Source: Rhodoblastus sphagnicola
GTDB lineage: Bacteria; Pseudomonadota; Alphaproteobacteria; Rhizobiales; Beijerinckiaceae
Direction: 5' to 3'
Assembly (NCBI RefSeq): GCF_002937075.1
Contig: NZ_NHSJ01000129.1
Coordinates: 62,001 to 126,000, forward strand
Length of the DNA stretch: 64,000 nt
Shown here one piece after another: positions 53,028 to 62,455 of this stretch (within the stretch, counting starts at the first letter, position 1; every line of letters starts with the position of its first letter). The translations under genes and the position numbers were made by a program. Under the pieces are notes generated by a model, which saw only the letters and a list, made by a program, of their open reading frames with translations, searched no databases and had not been told where the DNA came from.

Positions 53028-53512
53028 ATGGCGCCGGGCAAGACGACCTGTGTTTCCAACAAACCGGTTCCGGGCGGCTGCGCCTTTCGCGGCGCGAAAC
53101 TGGCGTTGCAGCCGATCACCGACGCGCTGCATCTGGTTCACGGCCCGATGGTCTGCCAGGGCCACGGCTGGGACTCGCGTCCGACGATGAGCGCGGGCTC
53201 GACCCTGCACCGTCTCGCGCTGAGCACGGACATCGGCGAACTCGACATCGTTTTCGGTGGCGACGCGCGGCTGACCAAAGCCTTGGACGCCCTGGTCGCG
53301 CGCCATGATCCGCCGGCGATCTTCGTCTATCAGACCTGTCTGCCCGGCATGAGTGGCGGCGGGGCCTGCCAATCACCGACCGTATCGACGCGCCGTTCGC
53401 ACAACAAATCGGCTATGCCGGCGCGCGCGGAATGATCTTCGAGACCGCCGCGCTGCTTTCGGAACGCGTGACCGACGCCACGCCGGCGCCGGCGATGTTT
53501 CAGTCTTGTTGA
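53028..53512 (+). pseudogene. NifE/NifN-like relic (nitrogenase-type scaffold protein)
   Basis: ATG 53028 with AAGGAGG upstream opens GGCAFRGAKLALQPITDALH, LVHGPMVCQGHGWDSRPT, STDIGELDIVFGGDARLTKA and FVYQTCLPG, the N-terminal third of NifE-family proteins with their cysteines. The match stops near 53355. A second frame then gives GLPITDRIDAPFAQQIGYAG and ARGMIFETAALL, a typical NifN/NifE C-terminal region, ending at 53512. The central two thirds are deleted and the frames no longer connect. Confidence 0.72.
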
Positions 53513-53521
53513 GGAGAAACC

Positions 53522-54118
<597 letters not shown>

Positions 54119-54142
54119 AATATTCATGATTTCCGCGCCTTA

Positions 54143-54392
54143 GCAGAATGGCCGTCCGGACGTTTTTCGCCCGCAGGTCGACATCGATGTGACGCCCGGC
54201 CACAATCTGTCGAAGGCCATGCTGAGCTATCCGCATCGGTTCGCGAAAGGAAGCGGCGCCAAGGCCGTGACGATCAGTCTCGTCGGCAGCACTCCGCTCA
54301 ACGCCGAGATTCGCGATTCCACCTCGTTCCAGAAGGATGAGGTTCTCATTCAGGGGCGCGGGGTCAAAGCCGCCATGACTCTTAAGTTCTGA
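54143..54392 (+). pseudogene. C-terminal fragment of an unrecognised protein
   Basis: The frame following a stop at 54140-54142 reads VDIDVTPGHNLSKAMLSYPH, then GSTPLNAEIRDSTSFQKDEV, ending GRGVKAAMTLKF at 54392. It has coding character but no start codon with a ribosome site (only GTG 54189), so it looks like the 3' end of a truncated gene. The family is not recognised. Confidence 0.4.
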
Positions 54393-54482
54393 AAGCTGCG
54401 GCGATCGCCCAATCGCTGCATTTTCTGCATGATCTCAAGCAGAGGCTTGCCAATGGACGGCAAGGGCGCCAGTATCCAAGGC

Positions 54483-54646
54483 GATGGTGCTTCGGCATAG
54501 CTCCAATGTCGAAGATAATAGGGAACACGGTTCGATACCGTGGCTGCCCCCGCAACTGTAAGCGGTTAGCCTGTTTCAAAAACGCCACTGACTCTCGGGT
54601 TGGGAAGGCGGAAGCAGGTGGTGATCCGCAAGCCAGGAAACCTGCC
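54483..54646 (+). ncRNA. Cobalamin riboswitch (orphan)
   Basis: The conserved cores are all present: GGGAACACGG (54521-54530), GCTGCCCCCGCAACTGTAAG (54543-54562), CCACTGACTCTCGGGT (54585-54600), GGGAAGGCGG (54602-54611) and GCCAGGAAACCTGCC (54631-54645). Downstream, CTCGCC/GGCGAG (54667-54686) can form a small hairpin just before AGGAGG, suiting translational control. The regulated frame at 54699 stops after 18 codons, so the switch seems to have lost its gene. Confidence 0.92.
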
Positions 54647-54698
54647 ATCGTTTGAATTGGCTCAGACTCGCCGGGTGAGGCGAGGCAGGAGGTTAACG

Positions 54699-54755
54699 AT
54701 GATCAGTCCATTGGCTTTTGCGGCTCTAACGCTTTCGCGCTCAGGCAGAGGTTAG
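54699..54755 (+). pseudogene. 18-codon remnant behind the riboswitch
   Basis: ATG 54699 follows AGGAGG at ideal spacing and reads MISPLAFAALTLSRSGRG before TAG at 54753-54755. The hydrophobic start resembles a signal peptide or first membrane helix. The rest of the gene is gone; nothing recognisable follows until about 55290. In 54756-55291 I see no supported feature. Confidence 0.5.
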
Positions 54756-55291
54756 CCGCGCCCGGCCCTGTCGCGTCATTCTCAATCATCGAAAGCTGTC
54801 GCAATCGCGCGCTCCGTTTCCGCGCGCGCGACGTGATCGTATGATCGCTCGATCTGACGCGATGGATTCAAGACGTTCGCCCCGACGCCGCCTAACCGAA
54901 GCAGCGCCGCCATTTGCACGGAATTGCATATGTGCATCTTTCCGAAACGCCTCCATCATCATTCCCGCGGCGCCGAAACCGCAGGCAAATCGTCTGCGAA
55001 CCGCGCGCGCGCCGGCCACGTCGCGGCGGAACGGATAGCGGAGACCCAGCCATGATTTTGGTTTCGGCGCTTTCCGTGGCCGACGAGACGCGGCCCAACG
55101 ATTCGGGATCGGAGCGGCGCCGCGCGCGCGGTCTCCCCCTGTGGTTTCCAGCCGTCGCGGCGCCGAAGCGTTGGCGCCCGTCTTGGATTGCGCGTCGCTT
55201 TTGGCGCGATCTGGAAATCGTGCTGTGCTGGATTTTCCTCGACGCGCAGGAAAGAGCAGCGCATCCGCTTTCATCGCGAATTCGGGCGCCC

Positions 55292-55816
55292 ATGCGCAGC
55301 AAGCCCGCGCCGACAAAGGCAGCCGACCGCGCGACCATCGCTCCCGACGACAGCCCCTTGCTTATCCCCGACGCGATGCCGTCAAAACCCAGGCGGGAAG
55401 TCCTGCTCGCCGGGCGCGCGAAGTTTACCGACGGGTTGTTGCGTTGCCTTCTGTCCGAAGATGTGAACGTCCACGCCATCGCCGTCGACCTCGATGAGGC
55501 GCGCGACTTGATCACGATGGGCGCGACGCCGCATTTGCTGGAAGACATCCCGGATCAGGCCGCGCATTTCGATGTCGTCATTTCGACCGACCTGATGCAG
55601 TTCATCAGCGCGGACGTGTTGGCGCGGCTGCCCGAACATGCCGTGATCCTGGACGTCGCGCCCCCGCCCGGCAGCGTCGATTACGAAAGCGCGAAAGCGC
55701 TCCGACGCAAGGCGATATGGGCGCGGCCGGCTGTTTCCGAAGGGCGCGCGGTGTTCTGTCCGGAAGCCTGGGCCAAGGTGCGCCGGGTGCTGGAAATGCG
55801 CAGGCATGGCGACTGA
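55292..55816 (+). CDS. NAD-binding-like protein resembling dipicolinate synthase A / SAH-hydrolase folds
   Basis: The frame is open from 54914; protein-like sequence begins near 55376. The core reads EVLLAGRAKFTDGLLRCLLS, then VVISTDLMQF, HAVILDVAPPPGSVDYESAK and IWARPAVSEGRAVFCPEAWA. A Rossmann half with the ILDVAPPPGSVD stretch recalls DpaA/DpsA. No start has a strong ribosome site: 55052 (GGAG upstream), 55292 and 55376 are candidates. It sits between a cobalamin riboswitch and a corrinoid-associated cysteine protein, but no role in corrinoid metabolism is evident. Confidence 0.5.
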   Translation: MRSKPAPTKAADRATIAPDDSPLLIPDAMPSKPRREVLLAGRAKFTDGLLRCLLSEDVNVHAIAVDLDEARDLITMGATPHLLEDIPDQAAHFDVVISTDLMQFISADVLARLPEHAVILDVAPPPGSVDYESAKALRRKAIWARPAVSEGRAVFCPEAWAKVRRVLEMRRHGD

Positions 55817-56035
55817 TCCCGGAGCGCCTGGCGTCCCGCTCGAAGCCGCCGCATCGCCATGACCCCTTCACATCATGTCGTCGGCGGCGCGTCTCCCTTG
55901 AAGTCGCAGCCCTTTCCGATCGCGTCGACCATGCGGCCGCCGCGCGCGAGCAGCCGGAGCGCGGCGACGCAACGCATTGGCGATGGCTGTTTCCTCCCCT
56001 GGTCGCGCGGACGCGCGGTTTCGAACAGCGCCGCT

Positions 56036-56138
56036 AGAGCAAGTTCGGTGAACTCCCGTTCACCGAACTTGCTCTAAATCTTTGGTTTTGCGCATATTCT
56101 TTTCCGAAAACCGCGCACACTTTTCGGGAATATGCGCC
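56036..56138. repeat. RIME-like composite palindromic element
   Basis: An 18-bp perfect inverted repeat (56036-56053 and 56058-56075, arms AGAGCAAGTTCGGTGAAC) is followed by a second imperfect hairpin (56091-56138) with GCGCATATTC and GAATATGCGC ends and TTTTCCGAAAA/TTTTCGGG inside. This two-hairpin layout resembles RIME/REP elements dispersed in Rhizobiales. It fills part of the 55817-56224 gap, where no gene was found. Confidence 0.6.
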
Positions 56139-56224
56139 AGCCGGCCGCGGCTCGACGGCATTTTGGTTGATCGTCTGCGGCCGCCCGCCGCGACGCCGAA
56201 AGTTCAAACGCGAGGAAGGAACGC

Positions 56225-56551
56225 ATGGAGCCGAAGGATTCGACGAACAACACCGGCTATATGGGGTTCACCAATTCCGCTTGTCCCTTCATGCCCTGCC
56301 ACCCGGGCGTGGAGCGCGAGTTCAACTGCCTGTTCTGCTATTGCCCGCTCAGCGCCTATGAATGTCCGGGGCCGTATGGGGTGATCATCGACCGCAATGG
56401 CCTGAAGCGTAAGGATTGTTCGGCTTGCATACTGCCGCACAACGGCTACAAGCGCGCGTGGAATTTCATCCAGCGCTGGCTGGAGCGGCCGACGTTCTGG
56501 CAAGGCCGTGAACAGGATCCGAACCGCATCAAGGATCCGGCAAACGACTGA
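56225..56551 (+). CDS. Cysteine-rich small-domain protein of corrinoid gene clusters
   Basis: A 108-residue protein with nine cysteines in the pattern of the cysteine-rich small domain (Pfam zf-like type): CPFMPCHPG, FNCLFCYCPL, YECPGPYG, and KDCSACILPHNGY, followed by a helix FIQRWLERPTFW. These proteins are often encoded with cobalamin biosynthesis or uptake genes and are thought to bind metal. It faces btuF tail-to-tail, next to the vitamin B12 uptake operon. Confidence 0.8.
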   Translation: MEPKDSTNNTGYMGFTNSACPFMPCHPGVEREFNCLFCYCPLSAYECPGPYGVIIDRNGLKRKDCSACILPHNGYKRAWNFIQRWLERPTFWQGREQDPNRIKDPAND

Positions 56552-57400
56552 TCAGCGCGAAATGCGCGCCATGGCGGCGGACAGGCGATCCAGCGCGGCG
56601 GGCAGCATGGGTCCGCCGCAAATCGTCAATTGCTCTGGAATGACAATGCGGCGCGCGGCGGGATAGTCGCGTTCGAGGGCGGGATGCAGCAGCATCGCCT
56701 GGCCCTGATCTTCCGCGCGCGGCGACGATTCCGCGACCAGGATGAGATCTGGCTGCGTCGCGATAATGGTTTCCAGGGTGACGAAACCGCCGCTTCTCAA
56801 TCCGAGTTCGTCTGCGGAATTGCTGAGGCCGACGGTCGCCAGCAGCGACGACAACAGACCGTTGCTCCCGGCGACCCAGCCTCGCCGCGAGACCGCGAGA
56901 ACACGGGCGCGCCATTGTGAAGCCGCCGCGCGCGCCCGCGCCGCCGAAGCGTCGATTCGTGCGTTCAGCGCGCTGGCGCGCTCTGGATGCCCCACGATCT
57001 CGCCGACGCGCCGAATCTGCTCCTTCACATCCTCAATGCTGCGGGGAATGTCGAATTCCGCGACCTTCACGCCCTGGTCCCGAAGCAGATCGCGCGTGGC
57101 CTTCTTGCCGTATTTCCCGGCGAGCACAAGGTCGGGGTTCAACGCGATGAGGTCCTCCGCCTCGCCGCTCAAGCGCGGGTAGCGGCGCGCGTCCTCGGCG
57201 AGCCAGGACATTTGCGGATCGCGCGCATAAGGCCCGAGTCCGGCGATCTGGTCGGGGTCGGCCAAGGCCAGCAGGAGTTGGTCGGCGCACATGTTGATCG
57301 AGGCGATGCGAACCGGCGCGGCTTCACCCCTGACGCCTTGCGTCCAGCTCGCCGCGACCAAGGTCGCCGTCAGGACAAGGCGCCGCCAGAGGCCTTTCAT
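56552..57400 (-). CDS. btuF: Vitamin B12 ABC transporter, substrate-binding protein
   Basis: A 282-residue periplasmic binding protein: signal peptide (cleavage near VRG-E), then RIASINMCADQLLLALADPD, typical of class III binding proteins, with two lobes joined by a helix (about 140-165). DLVLAGKYG and TICGGPMLP are family-like segments. It overlaps btuD by ATGA and is the last gene of btuB-btuC-btuD-btuF. Corrinoid rather than siderophore substrate follows from the riboswitch and btuB. Confidence 0.85.
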   Translation of the reverse strand: MKGLWRRLVLTATLVAASWTQGVRGEAAPVRIASINMCADQLLLALADPDQIAGLGPYARDPQMSWLAEDARRYPRLSGEAEDLIALNPDLVLAGKYGKKATRDLLRDQGVKVAEFDIPRSIEDVKEQIRRVGEIVGHPERASALNARIDASAARARAAASQWRARVLAVSRRGWVAGSNGLLSSLLATVGLSNSADELGLRSGGFVTLETIIATQPDLILVAESSPRAEDQGQAMLLHPALERDYPAARRIVIPEQLTICGGPMLPAALDRLSAAMARISR

Positions 57401-58179
57401 CGCGCGGCCCAGGGCACGATCACCTGTTCGCTCGCATGGTCGCAGCGAAAGGCCTCGATGGAGAAGATCTCGGCGAGTTGCGCGGGCGCGAGCACGTCGC
57501 GCGGCGCTCCCGCCTCTTCCAGACGACCGGCGCGCAACATCAGCACGCGATCGGCGAAGCGGGCGGCGGCGCCGAGGTCGTGGGTGACGACGAAGACCAG
57601 CGCGCCCTGCCGCGCCTGTCGCCGCAGCAGTGTCATGATCGAGAGCTGGTAGTGCGGATCGACCGAAGCCGTCGGCTCGTCGGCGAAGAGAATGGGCGCT
57701 TCCGTCGCCAGCGCGCGGGCCACCGCCACGCGGCGGCGTTCGCCGCCGGAAAGTTCGGTGACGGCCCGGCCCGCCATGCCGCCGAGATCGACCGCATCGA
57801 GCGCGCGCGCGACGGCCTCGACATCGCGCGGGCTCAACCGGCCGGGGCGCGACGCGCCATGGGGATAGCGCCCCAGCGCGACGACATCGTGGACCGGCAG
57901 CGGCCAGTGGACCGAATCATCTTGCGGCACATAGGCGAAACGCTGGGCGCGCTGGGCGATCGACAGTCCGCGAACGTCCTCGCCGTCGGCGACGATGCCG
58001 CCTTCGCTCGGGATCAGGCCCGCCATCGCGCGCAAAAGCGTGGTCTTGCCGGCGCCGCTCGGCCCGACCAGGGCGACGAGCGCGCCGCGTTGCGCGCTGA
58101 ACGAAATGTCGCGCAGGACCATGCGGCCGCCAAGGCGAACCTTGAGATTGCAAACTTCGAAACCATTGATCGGAATCAT
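57397..58179 (-). CDS. btuD: Vitamin B12 ABC transporter, ATPase
   Basis: A 260-residue ATPase with Walker A GPSGAGKT (39-46), Q-loop FAYVPQDD, signature LSGGE (143-147), Walker B ILFADEPTASVDP and the switch histidine in VVTHDLG. The start at 58179 overlaps the btuC stop. The start used here ignores upstream frame-open sequence, which is antisense-like noise within btuC. Confidence 0.9.
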   Translation of the reverse strand: MIPINGFEVCNLKVRLGGRMVLRDISFSAQRGALVALVGPSGAGKTTLLRAMAGLIPSEGGIVADGEDVRGLSIAQRAQRFAYVPQDDSVHWPLPVHDVVALGRYPHGASRPGRLSPRDVEAVARALDAVDLGGMAGRAVTELSGGERRRVAVARALATEAPILFADEPTASVDPHYQLSIMTLLRRQARQGALVFVVTHDLGAAARFADRVLMLRAGRLEEAGAPRDVLAPAQLAEIFSIEAFRCDHASEQVIVPWAAR

Positions 58180-59204
58180 GCGCCGGCGCCTCCCAGTCTG
58201 AGGCGTTCGCGGAACACCAGGTAAAGAAAGAACGGGACGCCGATCAGAGCGGTGAGGACGCCGACCTTGATCGTGGAACTCGAAGGGATCAGGCGCACGG
58301 CGATATCGGCGGCCAGCAACAGCGCGGCGCCGGCGAAGGCGCTGGGCGCGAGCAGCCGGCCGGGATCGTGTCCGACCAGGGGGCGCATGAGATGCGGCAC
58401 GACCAAGCCAATGAAGCCGATCGTTCCGGAAACGGCCACCGAAGCGCCGACGCCCAGCGCGACGCCGAGAATGACTTTCAGACGCAAAGCCGTGACATTG
58501 ACGCCGAGGCTTTGCGCCGCCTCCTCGCCGAGGCTCAGCACACGAAACGCATCGCGCGGCGCCAGCAGCAGCAAAGCCCCGCAAGCCATGAAAGGCCAGG
58601 CCAGCAGGACATGGCGAAAGCTGCGGTCGTCGAGCGAGCCGAGCAGCCAGAACGAGATTTCGAGCGCCGCGAACGGACTCGACGCCAGATTGAGCGCCAG
58701 CGCCGTGGCGGCGCCCGCCAGACTCGACAAGGCGAGACCGGCGAGAATGAGCAGCAGCAGATTCGACTCGCGGCCGACGATGACGACCAAGAGAAAGGCG
58801 GACAGAAACGCCATCAGGATCGCGGACAGCGGCAAGGCGAAGGACAGCGCGTCGCCCACCCCTGTCGCGATGGCGAGCACCGCGCCAAAAGCGGCGGCCT
58901 GCGGCGCGCCAAACAGCGACGGCGCCGCGAGCGGATTGCGCAACAGGCCTTGCAGGGCGGCGCCCGACACTCCGTGCATGGCGCCGATCGTGGCGGCGAG
59001 CAGCGTTCGCGGCAGGCGGATTTCCTGGACGATCACCCTGTGCGCCTCGCTCGCGCCCCCGAACAACGCCTCGACGACGGCGCTGATCGGGAGGGGCGCC
59101 GCGCCGATGCTGAGCGAAACCAGCATCAAGACGCCGACCAAGGCGAGCAGCAGGGGCGACAGCCAAGATCGCTCCAATCCCGCAAGGCGAGGAGCCTGAA
59201 TCAT
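58176..59204 (-). CDS. btuC: Vitamin B12 ABC transporter, permease
   Basis: A 342-residue FecCD-type permease with about ten helices, the family segment GAALQGLLRNPLAAPSLFGA and the coupling region GTIGFIGLVVPHLMRPLVGH. It follows btuB on the same strand after a terminator-like hairpin (59309-59337), so expression may be attenuated relative to btuB. Forms the BtuCD importer with the next gene. Confidence 0.9.
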   Translation of the reverse strand: MIQAPRLAGLERSWLSPLLLALVGVLMLVSLSIGAAPLPISAVVEALFGGASEAHRVIVQEIRLPRTLLAATIGAMHGVSGAALQGLLRNPLAAPSLFGAPQAAAFGAVLAIATGVGDALSFALPLSAILMAFLSAFLLVVIVGRESNLLLLILAGLALSSLAGAATALALNLASSPFAALEISFWLLGSLDDRSFRHVLLAWPFMACGALLLLAPRDAFRVLSLGEEAAQSLGVNVTALRLKVILGVALGVGASVAVSGTIGFIGLVVPHLMRPLVGHDPGRLLAPSAFAGAALLLAADIAVRLIPSSSTIKVGVLTALIGVPFFLYLVFRERLRLGGAGA

Positions 59205-59308
59205 GTTTCAGCCAACTTTTGCTATCGAGCGCCATTTTCGATCGAGATCAGCGTCTCTCTCGCGGCGTCTCGTCGAGACTTGGAAAGGTCGCACCCGCAG
59301 GCGCGCGA

Positions 59309-59337
59309 AGCGAGACGGACGGGAGGCCCGTCTCGCT
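59309..59337 (-). terminator. Hairpin between btuB and btuC
   Basis: AGCGAGACGG (59309-59318) pairs perfectly with CCGTCTCGCT (59328-59337), just beyond the btuB stop codon. It may stop most transcripts after btuB while letting some continue into btuCDF. Confidence 0.55.
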
Positions 59338-59345
59338 CCCCGCCG

Positions 59346-61370
59346 TCACCACTCGTATTTCGCGCCGCCATAGACGGCGCGGCCAAGGGCGCCGTAATTG
59401 GCGATTTCCTGGTAGCGCGTGTCGGTGAGGTTCTCGATCCGCCCGAACACCGACACGCCGCGATCGAGCTTGTAGCTGGCGAAAATGTCGATCTTGGCAT
59501 AGGCCGGCAGCACGACGGACGTCGAGGTGTAGGCATAGTTGTTGTAGCTCTTGTCGGGATTGGCGCCGACCACGGTCAGGCGCCCCTCGACTTCAAGCTT
59601 GGGAACGCCGGCATAGATCAGCGAGACCGATCCCTTGTTGTGCGCGCGGCGCTGGATGACCTCACCCGTCGCCAGATTGCGGGCGTCCATGTTGGTGTAG
59701 GATGCCCGCGCGCGCAAAATGTCGGGCAGCACGACCGCCTCGGCCGAAAGCTCCAGGCCCTTTATGCGCGCCCGTCCGACATTGTAGTAGCAGCCATAGA
59801 ACTGCGACGTCGCGCAGGTCGAGTCGTAGCCGTAATTGATCAGGTTGCTGTAGCGGCTGTTGAAATAAGTCGCTGACAGCGTCAGGCGGTCGCCGAATTT
59901 CTGATCGACGCCGACATCGTAGGCGGTGCTTTCCTCCGGTTTCAGGTTCGCATTCCCATAGGGGCTGAAGCGCTGGTAGAGCGAGGGCGCCTTGGCCCCC
60001 GTCCCCGCCGTCGCGCGCAGCTTGGTCCCCGTCTCCTCCAGCCGGTAGGCGGCGGTCACGCGCCAGGTGTCGAAGGTTTTCACGCCGCCGACGGAGTCGA
60101 TGCGACCGCCATAGGTGATGTCGAGCCGGTCCAGCAGGGTGAACTGGTGCTGGGCGAACAGCGAATTTGTGCTCTGCCGCGCCGACAAGGTGGCGAAGTC
60201 GGGGCCGCCGGGCGCGTCCTGGCTGGTCATGCGCAGCGTTTCCGTCTCGGTCTTGGCCCCGAAAGTGAGCAGACCATAGGCGTCGAGCTTGAGGTCGCCC
60301 TGATATTCGGCCCCGTAGCGCCCGCCTTCATAGCCGTGCTTGCAATTGCCCGAAAAAGCCGCTTCGCAAAAATATTCGGTTTCCCATAAGTCGCGCTTGC
60401 TGTCGTTGCCGAACGCCGTCAGTCGGCTGTGAAGCCTCTGGTCGAAAGCGTCGTCGTCGATGCGCAGATAGCCCTGCAGGAATGTGGAGAGCGTGCGGTT
60501 GAAGCCGCCGTAAACATCGGCCGGCAGAGAGGCGCCGGGATTGTCGTAGCGCGATCCCATATTGTAGCCCGTGAAGCCGCCGGTGACGGTGATGTCCTCG
60601 TTGACGCGATAGCTGAGTTGCGCCGAGCCGCCGACCTTGTTGGTCGGCTCGACCACATCCGGCGCCGGTCCCTGCGCGACGCCATAGCCGTAGCTGAGCG
60701 GGCCCTTGACCCGATAGCCGTAGCGCGCTGGCGCATCGACATGCAGGGCGTCGAAAGCAAAGGACCACGACCAGCTGTCGATGGCGCCGGACTCCTGGAC
60801 CCGGCTGTGAACCGTCCCAAAACTGCCGCCTTCGACGGAAGCGGAGCCATGCGGCGCGGCTTCGCCCTTGCGGGTGATGATATTGATGACGCCGCCCATG
60901 GCGTCCGAACCGTAAAGCGCCGATTGCGGCCCGCGTAAAACTTCGATGCGCTCGATATTGCCGGCGGAAAAGGCGCCGAGATCGACCGAGCCGTCGGTGA
61001 TGCTTGGATCGTTGATGCGAACGCCGTCGAGCAGAACCAGGGTCTGGCCGGGCGTCGAGCCGCGCAGGAACACGGGCGTCACGGTTCCCACGCCGCCATT
61101 GCTGTAGATGTCGAGCCCCGGCGTTCCCCGCAGCACGTCTTCCAGGCCGGATGCGCCGCGCTTTTCGATGTCCTCGGCGGAAATGACCGTGACGGCGCTG
61201 GCGGCGCGGGCGACCGGCTGTTCGGTGCGGGTGGCCGTCACCTCGATATCGCCGAGCGCCTGGAACTGGTCAGGGGCCTGTTGCGCCTGCGCGCGGGCAT
61301 GTTGAGCAAATATGGAAATGATTGCGCCGCCCGCCAGCAAGGCGGCGCGACGCTTGGAGAGCGTAGCCAT
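59346..61370 (-). CDS. btuB: TonB-dependent vitamin B12 receptor
   Basis: A 674-residue outer-membrane receptor: signal peptide (cleavage near ARA-Q, residue 28), TonB box region DIEVTATRTEQP, plug domain (about 55-165) with DVLRGTPGLDIYSNGGVG and IERIEVLRGPQSALYGSDAM, and a 22-strand barrel ending YGGAKYEW. It is preceded by a cobalamin riboswitch on the same strand, which fixes its substrate class. Cysteines in FCEAAFSGNC and STCATSQFYGCYY likely form loop disulfides. Confidence 0.9.
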   Translation of the reverse strand: MATLSKRRAALLAGGAIISIFAQHARAQAQQAPDQFQALGDIEVTATRTEQPVARAASAVTVISAEDIEKRGASGLEDVLRGTPGLDIYSNGGVGTVTPVFLRGSTPGQTLVLLDGVRINDPSITDGSVDLGAFSAGNIERIEVLRGPQSALYGSDAMGGVINIITRKGEAAPHGSASVEGGSFGTVHSRVQESGAIDSWSWSFAFDALHVDAPARYGYRVKGPLSYGYGVAQGPAPDVVEPTNKVGGSAQLSYRVNEDITVTGGFTGYNMGSRYDNPGASLPADVYGGFNRTLSTFLQGYLRIDDDAFDQRLHSRLTAFGNDSKRDLWETEYFCEAAFSGNCKHGYEGGRYGAEYQGDLKLDAYGLLTFGAKTETETLRMTSQDAPGGPDFATLSARQSTNSLFAQHQFTLLDRLDITYGGRIDSVGGVKTFDTWRVTAAYRLEETGTKLRATAGTGAKAPSLYQRFSPYGNANLKPEESTAYDVGVDQKFGDRLTLSATYFNSRYSNLINYGYDSTCATSQFYGCYYNVGRARIKGLELSAEAVVLPDILRARASYTNMDARNLATGEVIQRRAHNKGSVSLIYAGVPKLEVEGRLTVVGANPDKSYNNYAYTSTSVVLPAYAKIDIFASYKLDRGVSVFGRIENLTDTRYQEIANYGALGRAVYGGAKYEW

Positions 61371-61417
61371 GAGTCCTCCTGCCGTCCCACCGACGGCGTT
61401 GGGTTATGATGCGCATC

Positions 61418-61590
61418 GGCCGGTCTCCTGGCTCGCGACCCGTCTTCCGCCGCCTTCCCAGAAGCTGATCGCTTCCAGTGGCGCATTGGCGGAAGGAAAG
61501 TCGCCTACAGTTGCGGGGGCAGCTGCGGATTCGGACGGATGTCCATACCGCATTCCCGTTTCACCCCGGCTTTACCCGGGGCACCGATGA
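61418..61590 (-). ncRNA. Cobalamin riboswitch controlling btuB
   Basis: Read on the minus strand the cores are AACGGGAATGCGG, CTGCCCCCGCAACTGTAGGC, CCACTGGAAG, GGGAAGGCGG and CGAGCCAGGAGACCGG. It lies about 50 bases before the btuB start. High cobalamin should shut down btuB and, by read-through, btuCDF. Confidence 0.92.
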
Positions 61591-61689
61591 CGCTGATTTT
61601 GTATTCTCGGCCTTCACGACATGCAAGAGCCGTTTTTTAGTTAGGCTGCGAATGCGGCGGCGCGTCGCAGCCGCCTTGATGGCGAGCGG

Positions 61690-62394
61690 TCAGCCCGGAA
61701 TGAATTCGGCGTTCCAGGCTTCGGCGCCTTCGCGGGTGGCGTCATAGACCGCGCCTCCGATCGCCTCGCCGACGGCCGTGTGCAGCCCCGCGCAGCATAG
61801 CGGGGCTGCGGCGCAGGGCGCAGCGATGACCACGCAATCCGTACCCGTGCCGGTGACGGGCTTTTCCACCCCGGCCGGCCTGGTTTCCAGGATCGCCGCC
61901 GTGCGCGCCTGCACCGCGATGGACAGGGCCTCGACATAGGCGCCGTCGCTCAGAGGATGCGACACATGGACGAGCGTATTGATGGTTCCTGCCCGCGCGG
62001 GATTCGGCTTTCGCATGCCGATGCGTTCTGCGTTCGACAGCCCGACGGTGGTCAGGCAGGAGGCCTCGATGTCTTCGACGCGCCGCCGGCGAAAGTGATG
62101 TCGCGAGATGTCGCGAGACGTCATGAAGGCGAGCGCGTCGCCTGCGCCGGCCAAGGCCAGACGCGCCCGAAGAAAGGCGTAGGCGTCGACGTCCGGGCCA
62201 AGATCGGCGTTGCGCACCTCCACCCACACCACGTCGCTGACGGTCGCGAAACCCGGATGCAGCATCGACCAGCCCAATGTGCGCTGGGGGACGCGAAAGC
62301 GCACGGTCAGGAACGGCCGCGCGCAAACGTAGCTGAAGGGCGCGGCTGCAACCGCCTCGTCCGGGTCACGCATGTCGAACAGCGCGCATATCAT
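61690..62394 (-). CDS. cbiZ: Adenosylcobinamide amidohydrolase
   Basis: A 234-residue enzyme that cleaves the amide of adenosylcobinamide or pseudocobalamin to adenosylcobyric acid, letting the cell remodel foreign corrinoids. Visible family features: LGWSMLHPGF, VGLSNAERIG, AGTINTLVHVSHPL and a C-terminal GTGTDCVVIAAP. The start at 62394 is chosen for homology; the frame is open to 62496. It lies upstream of the riboswitch and so has its own promoter. Confidence 0.88.
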   Translation of the reverse strand: MICALFDMRDPDEAVAAAPFSYVCARPFLTVRFRVPQRTLGWSMLHPGFATVSDVVWVEVRNADLGPDVDAYAFLRARLALAGAGDALAFMTSRDISRHHFRRRRVEDIEASCLTTVGLSNAERIGMRKPNPARAGTINTLVHVSHPLSDGAYVEALSIAVQARTAAILETRPAGVEKPVTGTGTDCVVIAAPCAAAPLCCAGLHTAVGEAIGGAVYDATREGAEAWNAEFIPG

Positions 62395-62455
62395 CGGGCG
62401 CGCACCGTTCGATTTGCGACGTGAAACGCCGACGCTCCCGCAGAGTCCGCCATTG

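Noticed and set aside
57397-59235. A 612-codon frame that would fuse btuD to a long N-terminal extension
   Set aside because: The extension is an out-of-frame reading of btuC; btuD begins at 58179 with an ATGA overlap and a proper domain start.
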